A DNA stretch of 64,000 nucleotides, from contig NC_081840.1 of assembly GCF_963259705.1 (NCBI RefSeq), positions 117,913,074 through 117,977,073 on the forward strand, read 5' to 3'. Each line of letters begins with the position of its first letter. The first letter of the stretch is position 1. The position numbers and the translations under genes were made by a program. Shown piece by piece: positions 34,904 through 46,634 of the stretch. The notes under the pieces were generated by a model, which was not told the origin of the DNA, searched no databases, and was given only the letters and a program-made list of their open reading frames with translations. The stretch comes from Myotis daubentonii (taxonomy: Eukaryota > Chordata > Mammalia > Chiroptera > Vespertilionidae).

Positions 34904-35324
34904 TCTATACTAATAAAAGGGTAATATGCTAATTAGACTGGGAGACCTTCCAGGAGACCTTCCGGACAAAACCATGGTGGCGGGGCTGAGGCAGAGGCAG
35001 GTTTGGGGTTAGCAGGCTGGCGGGGGGGCAATTGGGGGTGAGCAGGGCAATGGGGAGGGCAGTTGGGGTGAGCAGGCCAGCAGGGGGGACAGTTGGGGGC
35101 GATCAGGCAGAGTGGTTAGGAGAGATCAGGCAAGCAGGCAGGTAAGCAGTAAGGAGCCAGCGGTTCTGGATTGCAAGAGGGATGTCTGACTGCCGATTTA
35201 GACCCTATCCTAAACCGGCAGTCAGACATCCCCTGACGGGTCCCAGATTGGAGAGGGTGCAGGCTGGGCTGAGGAACATCCCTCCCCCATCCCAGTGCAT
35301 GAATTTTGTGCACTGGGACACTAG
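34904..35324 (+). mobile_element. Helitron H9, plus strand
   Basis: It starts TCTATACTAATAAAAGGG after A and ends CAGTGCATGAATTTTGTGCA hairpin then CTAG before T. Related to H8, in the opposite orientation. The middle is a G-rich series of loosely repeated 'GGGGGGCAATTGGGGGTGAGC'-like blocks. Confidence 0.93.
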
Positions 35325-35709
35325 TACTTATATAACAACCTACTTAAAATACTTATGTTAGGCTTCTCACATCCTAATATGCTACAAGGCCCTTTCCCAC
35401 GGAGCCTTAGAATCGGAAAAGTCATACAACACAAAATATAAACCAGTAGACCCTATACCTGTGAGAATTAAATATATCATAAAGTTGGTGTGCAGTTCAT
35501 TGTGATAGAATGCAATATTGAATAGTGTTGCTATTACTGTATCTCCATCAGAAATAAATTATACCTTCTACATGATATTCAAAAATCAGTCCTTGATGAA
35601 GTAAAGACTTTATATACAATAGAGGAAAAATAGGCCTACTTTGCTGTATTTTACCAACCAAAGCTTCACGCAAAAAGGTAATTATATTCCATAACATAAA
35701 ATTATTTTG

Positions 35710-35897
35710 GCCCTGGTTAGATGGCTCAATTGGTTGGAATGTCATCCCTTACACCAAGTTGTGGGTTCGATTCCTGGTCAGGGAACATACCTAGGTTGTG
35801 GGTTTGATCCCTCTTTGGGCACCTATGGGAGACAATCCATAGATGTTTATAACTCTCACATCAATGTTTCTCCTTCTCTCTCTTCCATCCTCTCTCT

Positions 35898-35951
<54 letters not shown>

Positions 35952-35962
35952 AAATTAATAAA
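35710..35962 (+). mobile_element. Older VES-type SINE with (CT)n
   Basis: Head GCCCTGGTTAGATGGCTCAA and 'GTGGGTTCGATTCCTGGTCA' (B-box region). The 3' part has expanded into a (CT)n microsatellite at 35891-35951 before the A-rich end. The sequence is more diverged than the young VES copies. Confidence 0.88.
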
Positions 35963-36350
35963 AACCATATACTTTGGTGAGGACAAAAATTATTTTGTCT
36001 AAGAAAAAAATAACTTAAGCAAATGAATAGAAGAATAATCATCAAAAGGTTATAATCTATACTATAGATATATATTTTTTAATGTTTTTAAAGGAAAAGA
36101 CAACTAACCTGAGAAAAATAAACAAAGAATGTGAGTTGGCAGTTCTAGGAAGCAAAAGTCTAGGTGACCATTTAGCCAAAGAAGACACTCAAATTTATTA
36201 CTTGTCATGCAAGTACAATCAAAACTGACAATGAGCTGCAACCTTACACAATCCAAGTGTACAAAAAAAAAAATCTATCGTGCCTGAGATGTAGAAAAAG
36301 TGATGATATACTTGTGGTGAAATGTACTTCTTTTAAAAAAAAACATCAGG

Positions 36351-36562
36351 TGCCGTGACTGGTTTGGCTCAGTGGATAGAGCATCAGCCTGCGGACTGAA
36401 AGGTCCCAGGTTCGATTCCAGTCAAGGGCATGTACCTTGGTTGCGGGCACATCCCCAGTGGGAGGTGTGCAGGAGGCAGCTGATCGATGTTTCTCTCTCA
36501 TCGATGTTTCTAACTCTCTATTCCTCTCCCTTCCTCTCTGTAAAAAATCAATAAAATATTTT
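36351..36562 (+). mobile_element. VES SINE, plus strand
   Basis: 'TGACTGGTTTGGCTCAGTGG' head, B-box-like 'GGTTCGATTCCAGTC' and tail 'AAAAAATCAATAAAATATT'. Approximate target duplication of AAAAACATCAGG type on both sides. Confidence 0.93.
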
Positions 36563-36734
36563 TAAAAAATCAGGCAAAATCAGTTACAACCACTTGCAAG
36601 CCTGCTTCCACTTATAAAAATTTATCCCATCAAATTAAAGCCATCAGTTTAAAAGTACCTGTTCAGAGACCATTAATTAATATGGTGTTATTCCCACAAG
36701 CATAAGCCTTAAAATAAAGTCAGTGTGCACAATA

Positions 36735-36835
36735 CAATATATAGATGGCATATTATAGAATTGTACATTTGCAACCTATATAATTGTATTAGCCAATGTT
36801 GTCCCAATAAATTCAATAGAAATTTTAAAAAAATA
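36735..36835 (+). mobile_element. Possible L1 3' end scrap, sense
   Basis: 'TGTACATTTGCAACCTATAT', 'ATTGTATTAGCCAATGTTG' and an A-rich end resemble an L1 3' terminus in sense orientation. Too short for a firm call. Confidence 0.35.
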
Positions 36836-37338
36836 AAAATATGGATGATGAATTAAAAATAATAAAGTCAGCACCCATAATAAGGGAATGGTTGAATAAA
36901 TTATATACATTTATGACAAGGGATATGGTACAACTATGAAAGAAAGGATTAGAGCTTGACCTTGGGGGCATTTCCATGAACTATTTTGTGTGAGGAAAGC
37001 AAAATTTTATAAAACTGTGTTATATGATTAATTTTTATGGAAAGATAAATTTATTATGCATGCACTCATGCATACACACACACACACTTTGTGTTGGTAT
37101 CTTCATAAATATGAATATGTGTCCTTTTTTTAATAATCTGAACAATAAAGATTTAATAAAAAAAACACAATTACATATTTGTTTCACCACGGAGAAAACA
37201 GAGTATTTGGAAGGCTGGTTAATTTGTTCAAATTCACAAGATCTAAGCATTGCAGGGGAGGTGTAACTCAGCTCTAGATGTCAGTCTGGAGTAGCATTGT
37301 GCAGTAGACTTTTTCGCCGTGACAGAAATGTTCTATAT

Positions 37339-37486
37339 CTGTGCTGTTCAGTGTAGTCTCTAGCCACATATGGCTATTGAACACTAGAATGTGGCTAGCT
37401 TGATCAATTAACTGATTTTTTTAAAAATTTTGATTTAAATTGAAATAGTCATATGTGATTAGTGACTTCCTTATTGGGTAGTGCAG
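37339..37486. mobile_element. Old hAT-Charlie MITE
   Basis: 'CTGTGCTGTTCAGTGTAGTC' and 'TAGCCACATATGGCTATTGA' on the left pair with 'TCATATGTGATTAGTGACT' and 'GGTAGTGCAG' on the right as degraded inverted repeats, the pattern of the 'CTAGCCACATGTGGCTA' mammalian MER elements. Confidence 0.65.
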
Positions 37487-37489
37487 AAC

Positions 37490-39486
37490 TCAAGCTCTTT
37501 TTTCATCACATGGTCTCTCTACTTAACAATCTTTTTTTGTTTTTATAAAATTCATCAAAAGGTTTTTGTAAGGTTTTCTTTATTTCTTAATGGCACACAT
37601 TCATTTCACCAAGAGTTCAAGGTGAATATCTGTCCTTGAAGAAAAACATAGAAGAATATTATGATGTTAACATGCAGAGATAAGATTTTGGAATCAGAGG
37701 TGAGTATTAAGAAAAAAAACACTGAAATTAATAAAATATATACATGTATAATATGCATATTTATATACACATTATCATATATGTTTACACATATATAATG
37801 TATAAATTATATGATGTAATAATGTTATAGACAGTGTGTATATAAATATATACATAATGTATACACATAAATTACCATTGTGTGTGTCTATATATTTACA
37901 AAGAAATTTTAAAAATGCAGGTTCTTTGTTATCCTCATTTTCAAAATTTTCATAGAAAATTAGTTAATAGGAAGAAAAAGGAAAATCCTGAGAGTGTTTC
38001 TGGCCATCTGAAAGGTTAAAAACTATTTTCCCAGAATGATATGCAGAATTATCAAGATAATATTGGCTTAAGAGTTATAAAAATGTGGTTATATATTTTT
38101 AAAAATTATAGAAGATACAATGCATTGCATTTTGTGAGAGTAAATAAGTAAGAATAAAATTTCAAATCACAATGTGTCTAAATCTTACAAATAACTTCAT
38201 TCTTATAAATGTCCCCTTTTGAGAATTTGGCTGTAAGTACTAATTTTGGCTCTTCTTTTATGGATTATCAGATCAAATTAATCATCGCTCAAAAATTGCT
38301 GTGCAGAGACAGATACAAAACACTCTTGTCACCCATACTTGCACAAAATTTTTCATTGATTTATCTCAGAAAACTGTGCTTTTGTATCCTTATCATCAGG
38401 AAGTGCTACAAAGCATTGACATTGATGCTTTGTTTACAATGAAGTGCCTTGTTCTTGATTATTGATACGTCTAACTATGACTTCATTAGTTCTTCTTTTG
38501 TATACCTTCAAGGTAACTTAATTGTAGTCAGGCTAGTTTGCATTATTTATTCTTATTTACATTCACACCATAGTTATAATAGTAACATAAATTTTTACGC
38601 ATAAAGTAAAAAAATAATAGACTTGACTAGCTTTAGTGCCTCCAGTGTACTGAGTCGTTATTTTCCTTAAGAAAGCAAATTTGGAGTTTTCTTTGCATAG
38701 GAACTTTAAGATTTCTGGAACTGCCCAGTAGGAAAGACGACATCCAGTGCAGTATTTAGTGTATCTTTGCCATCTGTGTTTTCAGATTCATTTGGTTTAA
38801 TTCAAAGATTAAAGACAGAAAAATTGGACCAAATGGTGGAATAAACCCCTGTGGAAAACATGCTTCTGCTGTGATTATCTTTGAGATTAATTGATTCTTT
38901 AGCTTGTAACTACTACCCATGACTTCAGTTGTAGTTAATAACTGATAAGCCATATGGACATAGATTAATTGTTCCAGTGCATGCTGGATGTTGGTTAACT
39001 CTTTCATGGCACTAGAGTAACCCAGTTTAAATGGAGAATAGACTAATGCTTCCATGAGTTAGTGAAACTTATCTCAAACAGGTAGATCCTAGGCATGAGG
39101 ATAGCTTATATCATTGTCACTTTTTCATTTTCTTAAAATAACTTTAATTTGTCATTTCCTGGCATATTTAATAAGCCAAGCAAAGTGTTAGAGATAGTAG
39201 TTGCATTTGTAAGGAAAAAGTAATTTTCCTTAGGTTATCATAATGGTATGTATGAGTAACCTTGCTGAAATTTAACATCGATCATATTTGTTACAGATTA
39301 GTCTTTCTTTAATTAATTAATTAGATCATTATTGAGTTCTTATGTCCTTTATGTTGGGCTCTAGGGATACAAACATGATTAAATAGGGGTATTAAGTATA
39401 TAGGAGTATATTTTATAGAAAACCATATTATTTATTTATTAAAATATACTTAAAACAATTATTCAAATATCAAATAGTATATTAAA
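37490..39486. other. AT-rich intron, nothing recognised
   Basis: TA-rich blocks at about 37735-37890. A 99-codon minus-strand open frame at 38756-39055 has no recognisable motif and no splice or promoter context, so I do not call it a gene. Confidence 0.45.
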
Positions 39487-39761
39487 CTAGAGGCCTGGTG
39501 CACAACATTCGTGCACTGGGGGGAGTCCCTCAGCCCGGCCTGCACCCTCTCGCAGTCTGGGACTCCTTGGGGGATGTCCACTGCGCTCACCAGCCATTAG
39601 CCCGGCTTCAGGCTGAGTGGCACTCCCCCTGTGGGAGTGCACTGACCACCAGGGGCCAGTTCCTGCACTGAGCGTCTGCCCCCTTGTGGTCAGTGCAGGT
39701 CATAGTGAGCAGTCATCCTGCCATTCAATAGATTTGCATATTAGGATTTTATTATATAAGA
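39487..39761 (-). mobile_element. Helitron H10, minus strand
   Basis: Short (275 bp). + strand CTAGAGGCCTGGTGCACAAC on the left after A; ATTTTATTATATAAGA on the right before T. It contains a perfect octamer ATTTGCAT at 39732-39739. Confidence 0.9.
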
Positions 39762-40085
39762 TGATTTATGTTAATTTATAAATCTAAAGAATTGTGATGT
39801 GTATTAAATAATTAAGATTATATGCTTTATTTCAAAGAACATTTTGCATTCCTTTATTTATATCATCTCTTAATATTTTAATTTCTTAACCTATAAAATT
39901 AAAAGAAATTTATTTTACAGAGAAAATAAATGCAGATATATATCAGCAATAACAGAAAATAGTCTAATATGGTTTTGTAATATTACCAAAGCCAAAGCTA
40001 TTTATTATGAAAATTTTCTATTGAATAAATAGAGAAACTCTGCTCCCTGAACTGTATATAAAGACTATAGAAAATTAGTAATAAT

Positions 40086-40256
40086 GCCTTGACCAGTGTG
40101 ACTAAGTAGTTAGAGTCTTGTCCTGTGCACCAAAGGATCATGGGTTCAATTCTTGGTCAAGGGCAGTACCTGGTTACAGGTTTGAGCCCCACCCTGACTG
40201 GGTCATGTGCAGGAAGCAACCAATGGATGTATTTCTCTCACATCAATGTTTCCCTT
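40086..40256 (+). mobile_element. Older VES-type SINE, plus strand
   Basis: 'GCCTTGACCAGTGTGACTAA', 'GGGTTCAATTCTTGGTCAAG' and 'CTCTCACATCAATGTTTCCC' in tRNA-SINE order. Diverged and lacking a clear tail. Confidence 0.82.
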
Positions 40257-40690
40257 GAGGTCCTTGAGTAAAACTGTATAACAGGTACTCTTTCTAAATC
40301 CTGGGAGTGTTGGGAGATGGTGACATTCAAGTAAATCCCTCTCATAAAAATTGGCCTTTGCTGGAAAGAGCCACCTAACTCAAGGTCAATCTGCTCATCA
40401 GCAAAACCCTAATCCAGGAACTGATTGGTGTTCTTTGTAGAGCAACTCTGCAGGACAGCTCTGAAAGACCATCTCAACTGGAGAGCACCTTCAGGATCAT
40501 CTGAACATTGTGTAATGATGCATCAGAGTTTAACTCCTCCCACTGCCTAAACCTACATTTTTTTCCCACACCACCACAAAAATTGATCCTGAAGGCATTA
40601 CCCAATAAATTTCCTACATGCATTATCTTTATCAAAGAATCATATTTCCAAGGAATTACTCTAGATGGTCTGAGGAACTAGACTTTATAA
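40257..40690 (+). mobile_element. Possible old LTR, sense
   Basis: The 3' part ('CCACTGCCTAAACCTACATT', 'GATCCTGAAGGCATTACCCA', then AATAAA and 'TTTCCTACATGCATTATC') resembles the end of an old mammalian LTR with its polyadenylation signal. Family not determined. Confidence 0.35.
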
Positions 40691-40695
40691 TAGAA

Positions 40696-41243
40696 CTAGA
40701 GGTCTGGTGCATGAGCTTCGTGCATTTGGCGGGGAGGTCCCTCAGCCTGGCCTGCGCTCTCTCGGTCTGGGAGCCCTCGGAGGATATCTGACTGATGGCA
40801 GTCAGACATCCTTAGTGTTGCTGCGAAGGCAGGAGAGGCTCCTGCCATCACCTCTGGGCTCACCAGCCATGAGCCCAGCTTCTGGCTGAGTGGCGCTCCC
40901 CCTGTGGGAGCACACTGACCACCAGGGGATGACTCCTGCATTAAGCATCTGCCCCCTGGTTGTCAGTGCACAACTTAGCGACAGGTCATTCCCTCATCCA
41001 GCCAAAACTGGCTCTCCAACATTCCACAAGAGGTCCCAGATGGCCAGAGGGCACAGGCCAGGCCAAGGGACGCCACTGGTGCATGATCGCACCGGAGAGG
41101 GATGCAGGAGGCCACACACAGAGCCGAAAGGCGATCAGGGGGTTTTGTCGCTGCCCCCTGTCACACTGATTCCAGTGCTGGGAGGCCTCGTGGCTCCGCT
41201 GATCCCGGTGCTGGGAGGCATATTACCCTTTTAATATATAGGA
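40696..41243 (-). mobile_element. Helitron H11 ('A' type), minus strand
   Basis: + strand left end CTAGAGGTCTGGTGCATG after A, with the 3' hairpin; right end CATATTACCCTTTTAATATA then GGA. It passes directly into H12 with no host sequence. The last 130 bp match the end of H13. Confidence 0.9.
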
Positions 41244-41799
41244 TAGAGGCCTCGTGCACGGTGGGGGCCGGCTGGTTTGCCCTGAAGGGTGTCCTGGATC
41301 AGGGTGGGGGTCCCTACTGGGGTGCCTGGCCAGTCTGGGTGAGGGGCTGAGAGCTGTTTTCAGGCTGGCAGGTGACTGGAGCTCCCAACCGCTCCTTTTT
41401 TTCTTTTTTATTCTGTGCCAGCTTTAGCTCTGAGGCATGGCTCCAGCTCTCAGGCCTCGGCTGCTGAAAGCATGTATCTGGTTTGTTTGGGTTCTATAAT
41501 CTAAACACTGTTTCAACTCCAGCTCTGAGATCCCGGCTGGCTGAAAGCAGTTTCTGGGGTTTTGTTTAGTTTCTATATTTGTAACAATGTTTCAAACTGC
41601 AAGCTCAGAGGCCGGCAGCGGCAGGCGGGGAACGTTGGAGTCCTCCATCACTGAAGCAAGCAAGCCTCATGTTCACTTCAAGCTGCCTGGCTGCCGGCCA
41701 CCATGTTGGCTGGAAGTTAATTTGCATATCGCCCTGATTAGCCAATGGGAAGGGTAGCGGAGTGACACCAATTTGCTTGTTTCTCTTTTATTAGTGTGA
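41244..41799 (-). mobile_element. Helitron H12 ('B' type), minus strand, defective 3' end
   Basis: The left end is TAGAGGCCTCGTGCACGG running straight into GTGGGGGCCGG: the second arm of the usual 3' hairpin is absent and the C of CTAG is missing. The right end is CTTTTATTAGTGTGA. It is very similar to H14 and related to H17. Octamer ATTTGCAT at 41720-41727. Confidence 0.88.
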
Positions 41800-42616
41800 C
41801 TAGAGGCTTGGTGCACAAAATTTTGTGCACTCGGCTGGGGCGGAGGGGGTCCCTCAGCCCGACCTGTGCCCTCTCACAGTCTGGGACCCCTCGGGAGATA
41901 ACGACCTGCTAGCTTAGGCCTGCTCCCGGGTGGCAGAGGGAAGGCCCAATTCCTAGGTGCAGCCCCTGGTTGGGCTCAGAGCAGGGCTGATTGGGGAGTT
42001 GGGGCGCCGCCCCCTGTCATGCACAGAGCAGGGCAGATCAGGAGGTTGCGATGCCACCCTTAGTCACGCTCAGGGTAGGGCCGATTGGAGGGTTGGGGCA
42101 CCGCTCCCTGTCACACTCAAGGCAGGGTTGATGGGAAGATTGCAGCGCCACCCCCTGTCAGGCACAGAGCAGGGCCAATCAGAGGGTTGGGGCGCTGCCC
42201 CCTGTCACTCACAGAACAGGGCCCATCAGGGGTTTGGGGAGCTCCCCCCTGTCACTTACAGATTAAAGCCGATAGGGGAGTTGGGGCAACAACCCTTGTG
42301 ACAAACAGAGCAGGGTGTATCAGGGGGTTGGGGCGCCACACCCTGTCACACTCAAGGCAGGGCCGATGGGGAGGTTATGGCTCTACCCTGTCACACACAG
42401 AGCAGGGCCCATGGGGAGCGGTTGGGGCGCCACACCGTCACACACAGAGCGGGGCCGATCAGGGGGTTGTGGCGCCGCACGCTGTCACACACAGAGCCGC
42501 CAGGCGATCAGGGGGTTTGGGCCCTGCCCCCTGTCACGCTGATCCCAGTGCTGGGGGGCCTCGCGGCTCTGCTGATCCTGGTGCTGGGAGGCATATTACC
42601 CTTTTACTATATAGAA
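41800..42616 (-). mobile_element. Helitron H13 ('A' type), minus strand, with minisatellite
   Basis: Left end CTAGAGGCTTGGTGCACAAA with an intact hairpin, starting on the base after H12. Right end CCCTTTTACTATATAGAA, followed at once by H14. Most of its length is a roughly 47-bp tandem array, which accounts for the long open frame at 42085-42723. Confidence 0.9.
41979..42500. repeat. ~47-bp GC-rich minisatellite in H13
   Basis: About eleven units of the form GAGCAGGGCCGATCAGGGGG followed by TTGGGGCGCCRC and CCCTGTCACAC, with substitutions and small indels. Confidence 0.9.
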
Positions 42617-43246
42617 TAGAGGCCTGGTGCACAGGTGGGGGCCGGTTGGTTTGCCCTGAAGGGTGTCCTGGATCAGGGTGGGTGTCCCTCTTGGGTGCCT
42701 GGCCAGCCTGGATGAGGGGATGATGGCTGTTTGCAGCTGGTCACACACCCTTCAGAGTGGGGGTGCCTGGCCAGTCTGGGTGAGGGGATGAGGGCTGTTT
42801 TCAGGCTGGTGGGTGACTGAAGCTCCCAACCGCTCCTTTTTTTCTTTTTTTTTAATTCTGGGCCAGCTTTAGCTCTGAGGCTTGGCTCCAGCTCTCAGGC
42901 CTCGGCTGCTGAAAGCAGGTATCTGGTTTGTTTGGGTTTTATAATCGAAACACTGTTTCAACTCCAGCTCTGAGATACCGGCTGGCTGAAAGCAGTTTCT
43001 GGGGTTTTGTTTAGTTTCTATATTTGTAACAATGTTTCAAACTGCAAGCTCAGAGGCTGGCAGCGGCAGGCGGGGAACGTTGGAGTCCTCCATCACTGAA
43101 GCAAGCAAGCCTCATGTTCACTTCAAGCTGCCTGGCTGCCAGCCACCATGTTGGCTGGAAGTTAATTTGCATATCGCCCTGATTAGCCAATGGGAAGGGT
43201 AGCAGAGGTACGGCTAATTACCCTGTTTCTCTTTTATCAGATAGGA
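42617..43246 (-). mobile_element. Helitron H14 ('B' type), minus strand, defective 3' end
   Basis: Left end TAGAGGCCTGGTGCACAGG then GTGGGGGCCGG, without the second hairpin arm; right end TTTTATCAGATAGGA before T. Very similar to H12 over more than 400 bp. Octamer ATTTGCAT at 43165-43172. Confidence 0.9.
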
Positions 43247-43555
43247 TGATGTTAGAGTTAGATCATCCACAGCCCACTAACTGACAGGAAATGAACACCC
43301 ATTGCTGGCAATGGCTAGACCAATGATATCTCTTGAATGTGATAGTAAATTAACATTTTCACTGATAGGTACCAATAGAAAATAATGCATTGTGAATTCA
43401 ATATCTCAGGCTTTTCAGCAATTCAAAGGAAAATAATAATTATAAGGATAATGGAATCAATTTCTGTTGGGTTCTGTTCATGCAGTGGAGAAACTGAATG
43501 AAAGGCCGAGTGTGATTAATCATGAATTAAAGGTAATGGTGTGAGAATAAGAAGG

Positions 43556-44037
43556 TTTATTTCTTTTTTTTTTTTAAATCCTCACCCGAGGATATTTTTT
43601 CCATTGATTTTGAGAGAGAGTAGAAGGGAGAGGGAGAGACAGAGAGAAAAACATCGATGTGAGAGAGACACATCAATTGGTTATCTCCTGCATGCCCCGG
43701 CCAGGGCCAGGAGCCTGCAACCAAGGTATGTGCCCTTAACCAGAATCGAACCCTGGACACTTCAATCCACAGGCCAATGCTCTATCCCATGAGCCAAACC
43801 GGCTAGGACAGCCGTGGGCAAACTACAGCCTGCCGGCTGGATCCGGCCCGTTTGAAATGAATGAAACTAAAAAAAAAAAAAAAAAAAGACCGTATCCTTT
43901 TATGTAATGATGTTTACTTTGAATTTATATTAGTTCACACAAACACTCCATCCATGCTTTTGTTCCGGCCCTCCGGTCCAGTTTAAGAACCCATTGTGGC
44001 CCTCGAGTCAAAAAATTTGCCCACCCCTGGGCTAGGC
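43556..44037 (-). mobile_element. VES SINE variant, minus strand, split by hAT
   Basis: The body is 43556-43808, with the variant 3' module AATCCTCACCCGAGGATATT at the left and the tRNA-like head at the right (reverse complement of GGTTTGGCTCATGGGATAG). A hAT element occupies 43809-44029 and the last 8 bp of the unit are its target duplication. A perfect 10-bp duplication AATAAGAAGG flanks the whole at 43546-43555 and 44038-44047. Confidence 0.93.
43809..44029. mobile_element. Non-autonomous hAT, 'GTGGGCAAAC' family, copy 2
   Basis: CAGCCGTGGGCAAACTACAG to AATTTGCCCACCCCTG, closely matching 33197-33410 except for an internal A run at about 43869-43887. The 8-bp duplications GGCTAGGA / GGCTAGGC match at 7 of 8 positions. 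Confidence 0.93.
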
Positions 44038-45519
44038 AATAAGAAGGCCTCTTTAGCAGGCTACAAAGAAACATTGATCTCATTTCTTTTCTTTTTTTAA
44101 TTTTTATTGTTAACAGTATTACAGATGTTCCCAATTTCCACCACTTTTCCCCATCACCCAGCCCCCAACCCACCCCAGGCCTTCACTACTTTATTGTCTG
44201 TATCAATTGGCTATGCATACATGCATATATTCTTTGTTTAATTTCTCCTGGTCCCCTCCACACCTCCTCTCTTAGATCTGTCTGTCTGTTCCATGTATCC
44301 ATGCTGCCGGTACTAATTTTTTCCTCAAATTATTTTATTAGATTCAAAATGTACATAAGATCATGTAATATTTATCTTTCTTCAGCTGGCTTATTTCACT
44401 TAGCATAATAATTTCCAGGTCCATCCATACTGTTCAAATGGCAGTTCCATTTTTAATTTGTTTAAGGAAACTCTATACCGTTTTCCACAGTGGCTGCACC
44501 AGTCTGCATTTCCATCAACAGTGTACTAGGCTCTCTTTTCCCCACATTTTCACCAGCACTTACTGTTTGTTGATTTATTGATGATACCCATTCTGGTAGT
44601 TGTGAAGTGATACCTTATTGTAGTTTTAATTTGCATCAATCAGATGATTAATAATGTTGAGCATTTTTTATGTGTCTATTGATCATATGTGTGTCCTCTT
44701 TGAAGAATTATCCAGGTCCTTTGCCCATTTTTTGATTAGATTGTTTGTCTTCTGGTATTGAAAGGTATACATTTTTTAAAATATATTTTGTAAATTAACC
44801 TATCAGATGTATTATTGGTGAATATATTCTGTCATGCAATGTGTTCCCTTGTTATTTTGTTGACAGTTTCTTTTGCTGTGCAGAATATTTTAGTTTGATG
44901 TGATCCCATTTGTTTACTTTTTCCTTTCTTTTCCTTGCTGTAGTTGATGTTTCAGTGAAAATACTGCTACATGAGATGTCTGAGATTTTACTGCCTATGT
45001 TTTCTGCCAGGATTTTTATGGCATTGAGTCTTACATTTAAGCATTTTATCCATTTTCAGTTTATTCTTATTTATGGTGTAAATTGGTAGTCTAGTTTCAT
45101 TTTTTGCATGTATCTGTCCAATCTTCCTAATACTATTTATTGAAAAGACTGCCTTTACTCCATTGTATACTCTAGCCTCCTTTGTCCAATATTAATTGAG
45201 CCTAATGGCTTGGGTTGATTTCTGTGGTCTCTGTTCTCTTCCAATTATCTATATTCCTGAACTTGTGCCAGTACCAGGTTTTTTTGATTACAATGGCTTT
45301 GTCATATAGTTTGATATCCAGTATTGTGATCCCTCCAACTTTGTTCTTCTTTTTCAAGATTGCTACAGCTATTTGAGGTCTTTTTTGGTTTCATATAATT
45401 TTTTTTAATATTTCTTATAGAACTGTGAAATATGCTGTTGGCATTTTATTAGGGATTGTATTGAATCTATAGATTGCTTTGAGTTGTATGGAAACTTTAC
45501 TTTATCTATATTTTTAAAT

Positions 45520-45716
45520 CTTTATTGTTGTATTACATATGTCTCCTTTATCCCCCCATTGCCCCTTCTAGCCTACCCTGCCCTCTGCTTCAGGCCTTAA
45601 CCATCCTATTGTCTGTGTCCATTGGTTATGCACAGATGCACACAAGTTCTTTGTTTGACCTCTTCCCACTCACCCACTCATCCCCACCTTCCTTCTGACC
45701 TTTATTGATGTTAATT
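45520..45716 (-). mobile_element. Nested L1 3' UTR insertion, antisense
   Basis: 'AATCTTTATTGTTGTATTAC', C-rich sequence, 'GCCTTAACCATCCTATTGTC' and 'CATTGGTTATGCACAGATGC' repeat the 3' UTR seen at the start of the surrounding L1, so this is a second, 5'-truncated insertion. Confidence 0.8.
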
Positions 45717-46634
45717 CTTAGTATCCATGAACATGGTATATGCTTCTACTTGTTTATGTTTTCCTCTGTTTCTTTTTTTCAATGTCCTATAGTTTTTCAA
45801 GTATAGGTCTTTTATCTCCTTGGTTAAGTTCATTCTTAGGTATCTTATTTTTGTTAGTCTACATGTGTAAGAATGTTTTTATTTTTTTATTGTAGTTGAT
45901 ATCTCTCCTTCATGACATTGTGATCCAAGAAGACGGTTGACATGATTTCAGTCTTCTTGAATTTGTCAAGACATAATTTTTGTCCTATCATGTGGTCTAT
46001 CTTTCAGAATATTCCATGTGCCCTTAAAAAGAATGTGTATTCTGCAGCTTTGGTATGAAATGTTCTATAAATATTAATTAAATCATTCTAATCTAGTGTC
46101 TCATTTAAGGTCACTGTTTCCTTGTTGATTTATTGTCTCAAAAATCTATCCAATGATGTCAGTTTGTGTTAAAGTCCCCTACTATGACTGTATTGCTATC
46201 TATCCCTCTCTTTAAGTCCTCCAAGATTTTTTGTTGTTGTCATTGTTTTGTTTGTTTTTATATTTAGGTGCATCTATATTGGGTACATGTATATTTACCA
46301 GGATTATATTTTCTTGTTGAATCGATACTTTTAGTAGTAGTGACCTTTTGTGTCTCTTATTATGCCTTTGTTTTATTTTGTCAGATATAAATATTGCTTT
46401 TTTTCCCTTTTGCCTGGAATATTTGTTTTCCATCCCTTCACTTTTATCCTATGTGAGTCTTTTGTTCTGAGGTGGGTCTCTTATAGACAGCATATAAATG
46501 GGCCCTGTTTTCTTATCCATTCAGCTACCCTATCAATTTTGATTGGGACATTTAGTCCATTTATATTTAAGGTTATTATTGATAAGTTCTTATTTAATGC
46601 CATTTTTATTCTGTATGCCTAGGTTTCTCTCTCT

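Noticed and set aside
38756..39055. 99-codon open frame on the minus strand
   Set aside because: No recognisable motif, no splice sites in register and no neighbouring exons. Length alone is not evidence in 64 kb of AT-rich DNA.
42085..42723. 212-codon open frame on the + strand
   Set aside because: It lies in the GC-rich 47-bp tandem array of Helitron H13 and continues into H14. The translation is low-complexity and periodic, with no start or splice context.
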